The notes beneath the pieces were generated by a model, which worked only from the letters and a program-made list of their open reading frames with translations, had not been told where the DNA came from and made no database searches. DNA of 64,000 nucleotides, from contig OX621254.1 of assembly GCA_951640165.1 (NCBI GenBank), positions 27,812,001 through 27,876,000 on the forward strand, given 5' to 3'. Positions 63,961 through 64,000 of this stretch are shown piece after piece. The number at the start of each line of letters is the position of its first letter. Position 1 is the stretch's first letter. The position numbers and the translations under genes are program-made. This stretch comes from Pseudoips prasinana. Its lineage: Eukaryota > Arthropoda > Insecta > Lepidoptera > Nolidae.

Positions 63961-64000
63961 TTATAATGTTTGTGTATTTTGTGATACAAAATTCATCGGC

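Overview
The window looks like a stretch of lepidopteran (moth or butterfly) nuclear DNA that is mostly transposable-element debris. It is AT-rich and holds only one convincing host gene. The organism is inferred from the repeat types: tRNA-derived SINEs with intact A/B-box-like heads, several non-autonomous Helitron families (5' TC, GC hairpin, 3' CTAG, A|T target), RTE-type and Jockey/CR1-group LINEs, and short MITEs. No bacterial, viral, rRNA or CRISPR features were seen, and no stand-alone tRNA gene.

Layout. 0-10 kb: sparse DNA with a PIF/Harbinger-like MITE inside a SINE, palindromes, a 33-bp tandem array grown out of an RTE tail, and decayed LINE 3' ends. 10-13.6 kb: a LINE 3' end, the single-exon short-chain dehydrogenase gene (carbonyl-reductase type, minus strand, 11204-12070), a nested SINE and two Helitrons. 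13.6-17.3 kb: SINE, MITE and LINE tails. 17.4-25.3 kb: the most informative block, where an old inactivated LINE is split by a younger LINE (20036-24929) with two intact ORFs, an A-tail and an 8-bp target duplication whose removal rejoins the old reading frame. 25.3-35.5 kb: SINEs, Helitrons, a 209-bp tandem array with an insertion, and a second PIF-like MITE. 35.7-39.9 kb: a 4.19-kb element with 42-bp inverted termini that contains a degraded, nearly complete RTE LINE. 40-64 kb: LINE C-termini, more SINE, Helitron and MITE copies, a TTCGAC hexamer array, a 1.6-kb Helitron with two internal tandem arrays, an R2/R4-like endonuclease remnant and a large (TA)n tract.

How it fits together. Almost every feature is a selfish element or a fragment of one. 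Nesting gives relative ages: SINE before MITE, SINE before LINE tail, old LINE before young LINE, DNA element before RTE. The young LINE is the only element here that looks able to make its own proteins. Seven LINE tails share a small hairpin after GGAAGAG whose stem bases change in a compensatory way, which suggests a conserved RNA recognition signal in the 3' end. SINE-A, -B, -C, Repeat A-D and Helitron groups A-E are labels used only in this annotation. All family assignments come from reading motifs and comparing copies within the window; no database was searched.
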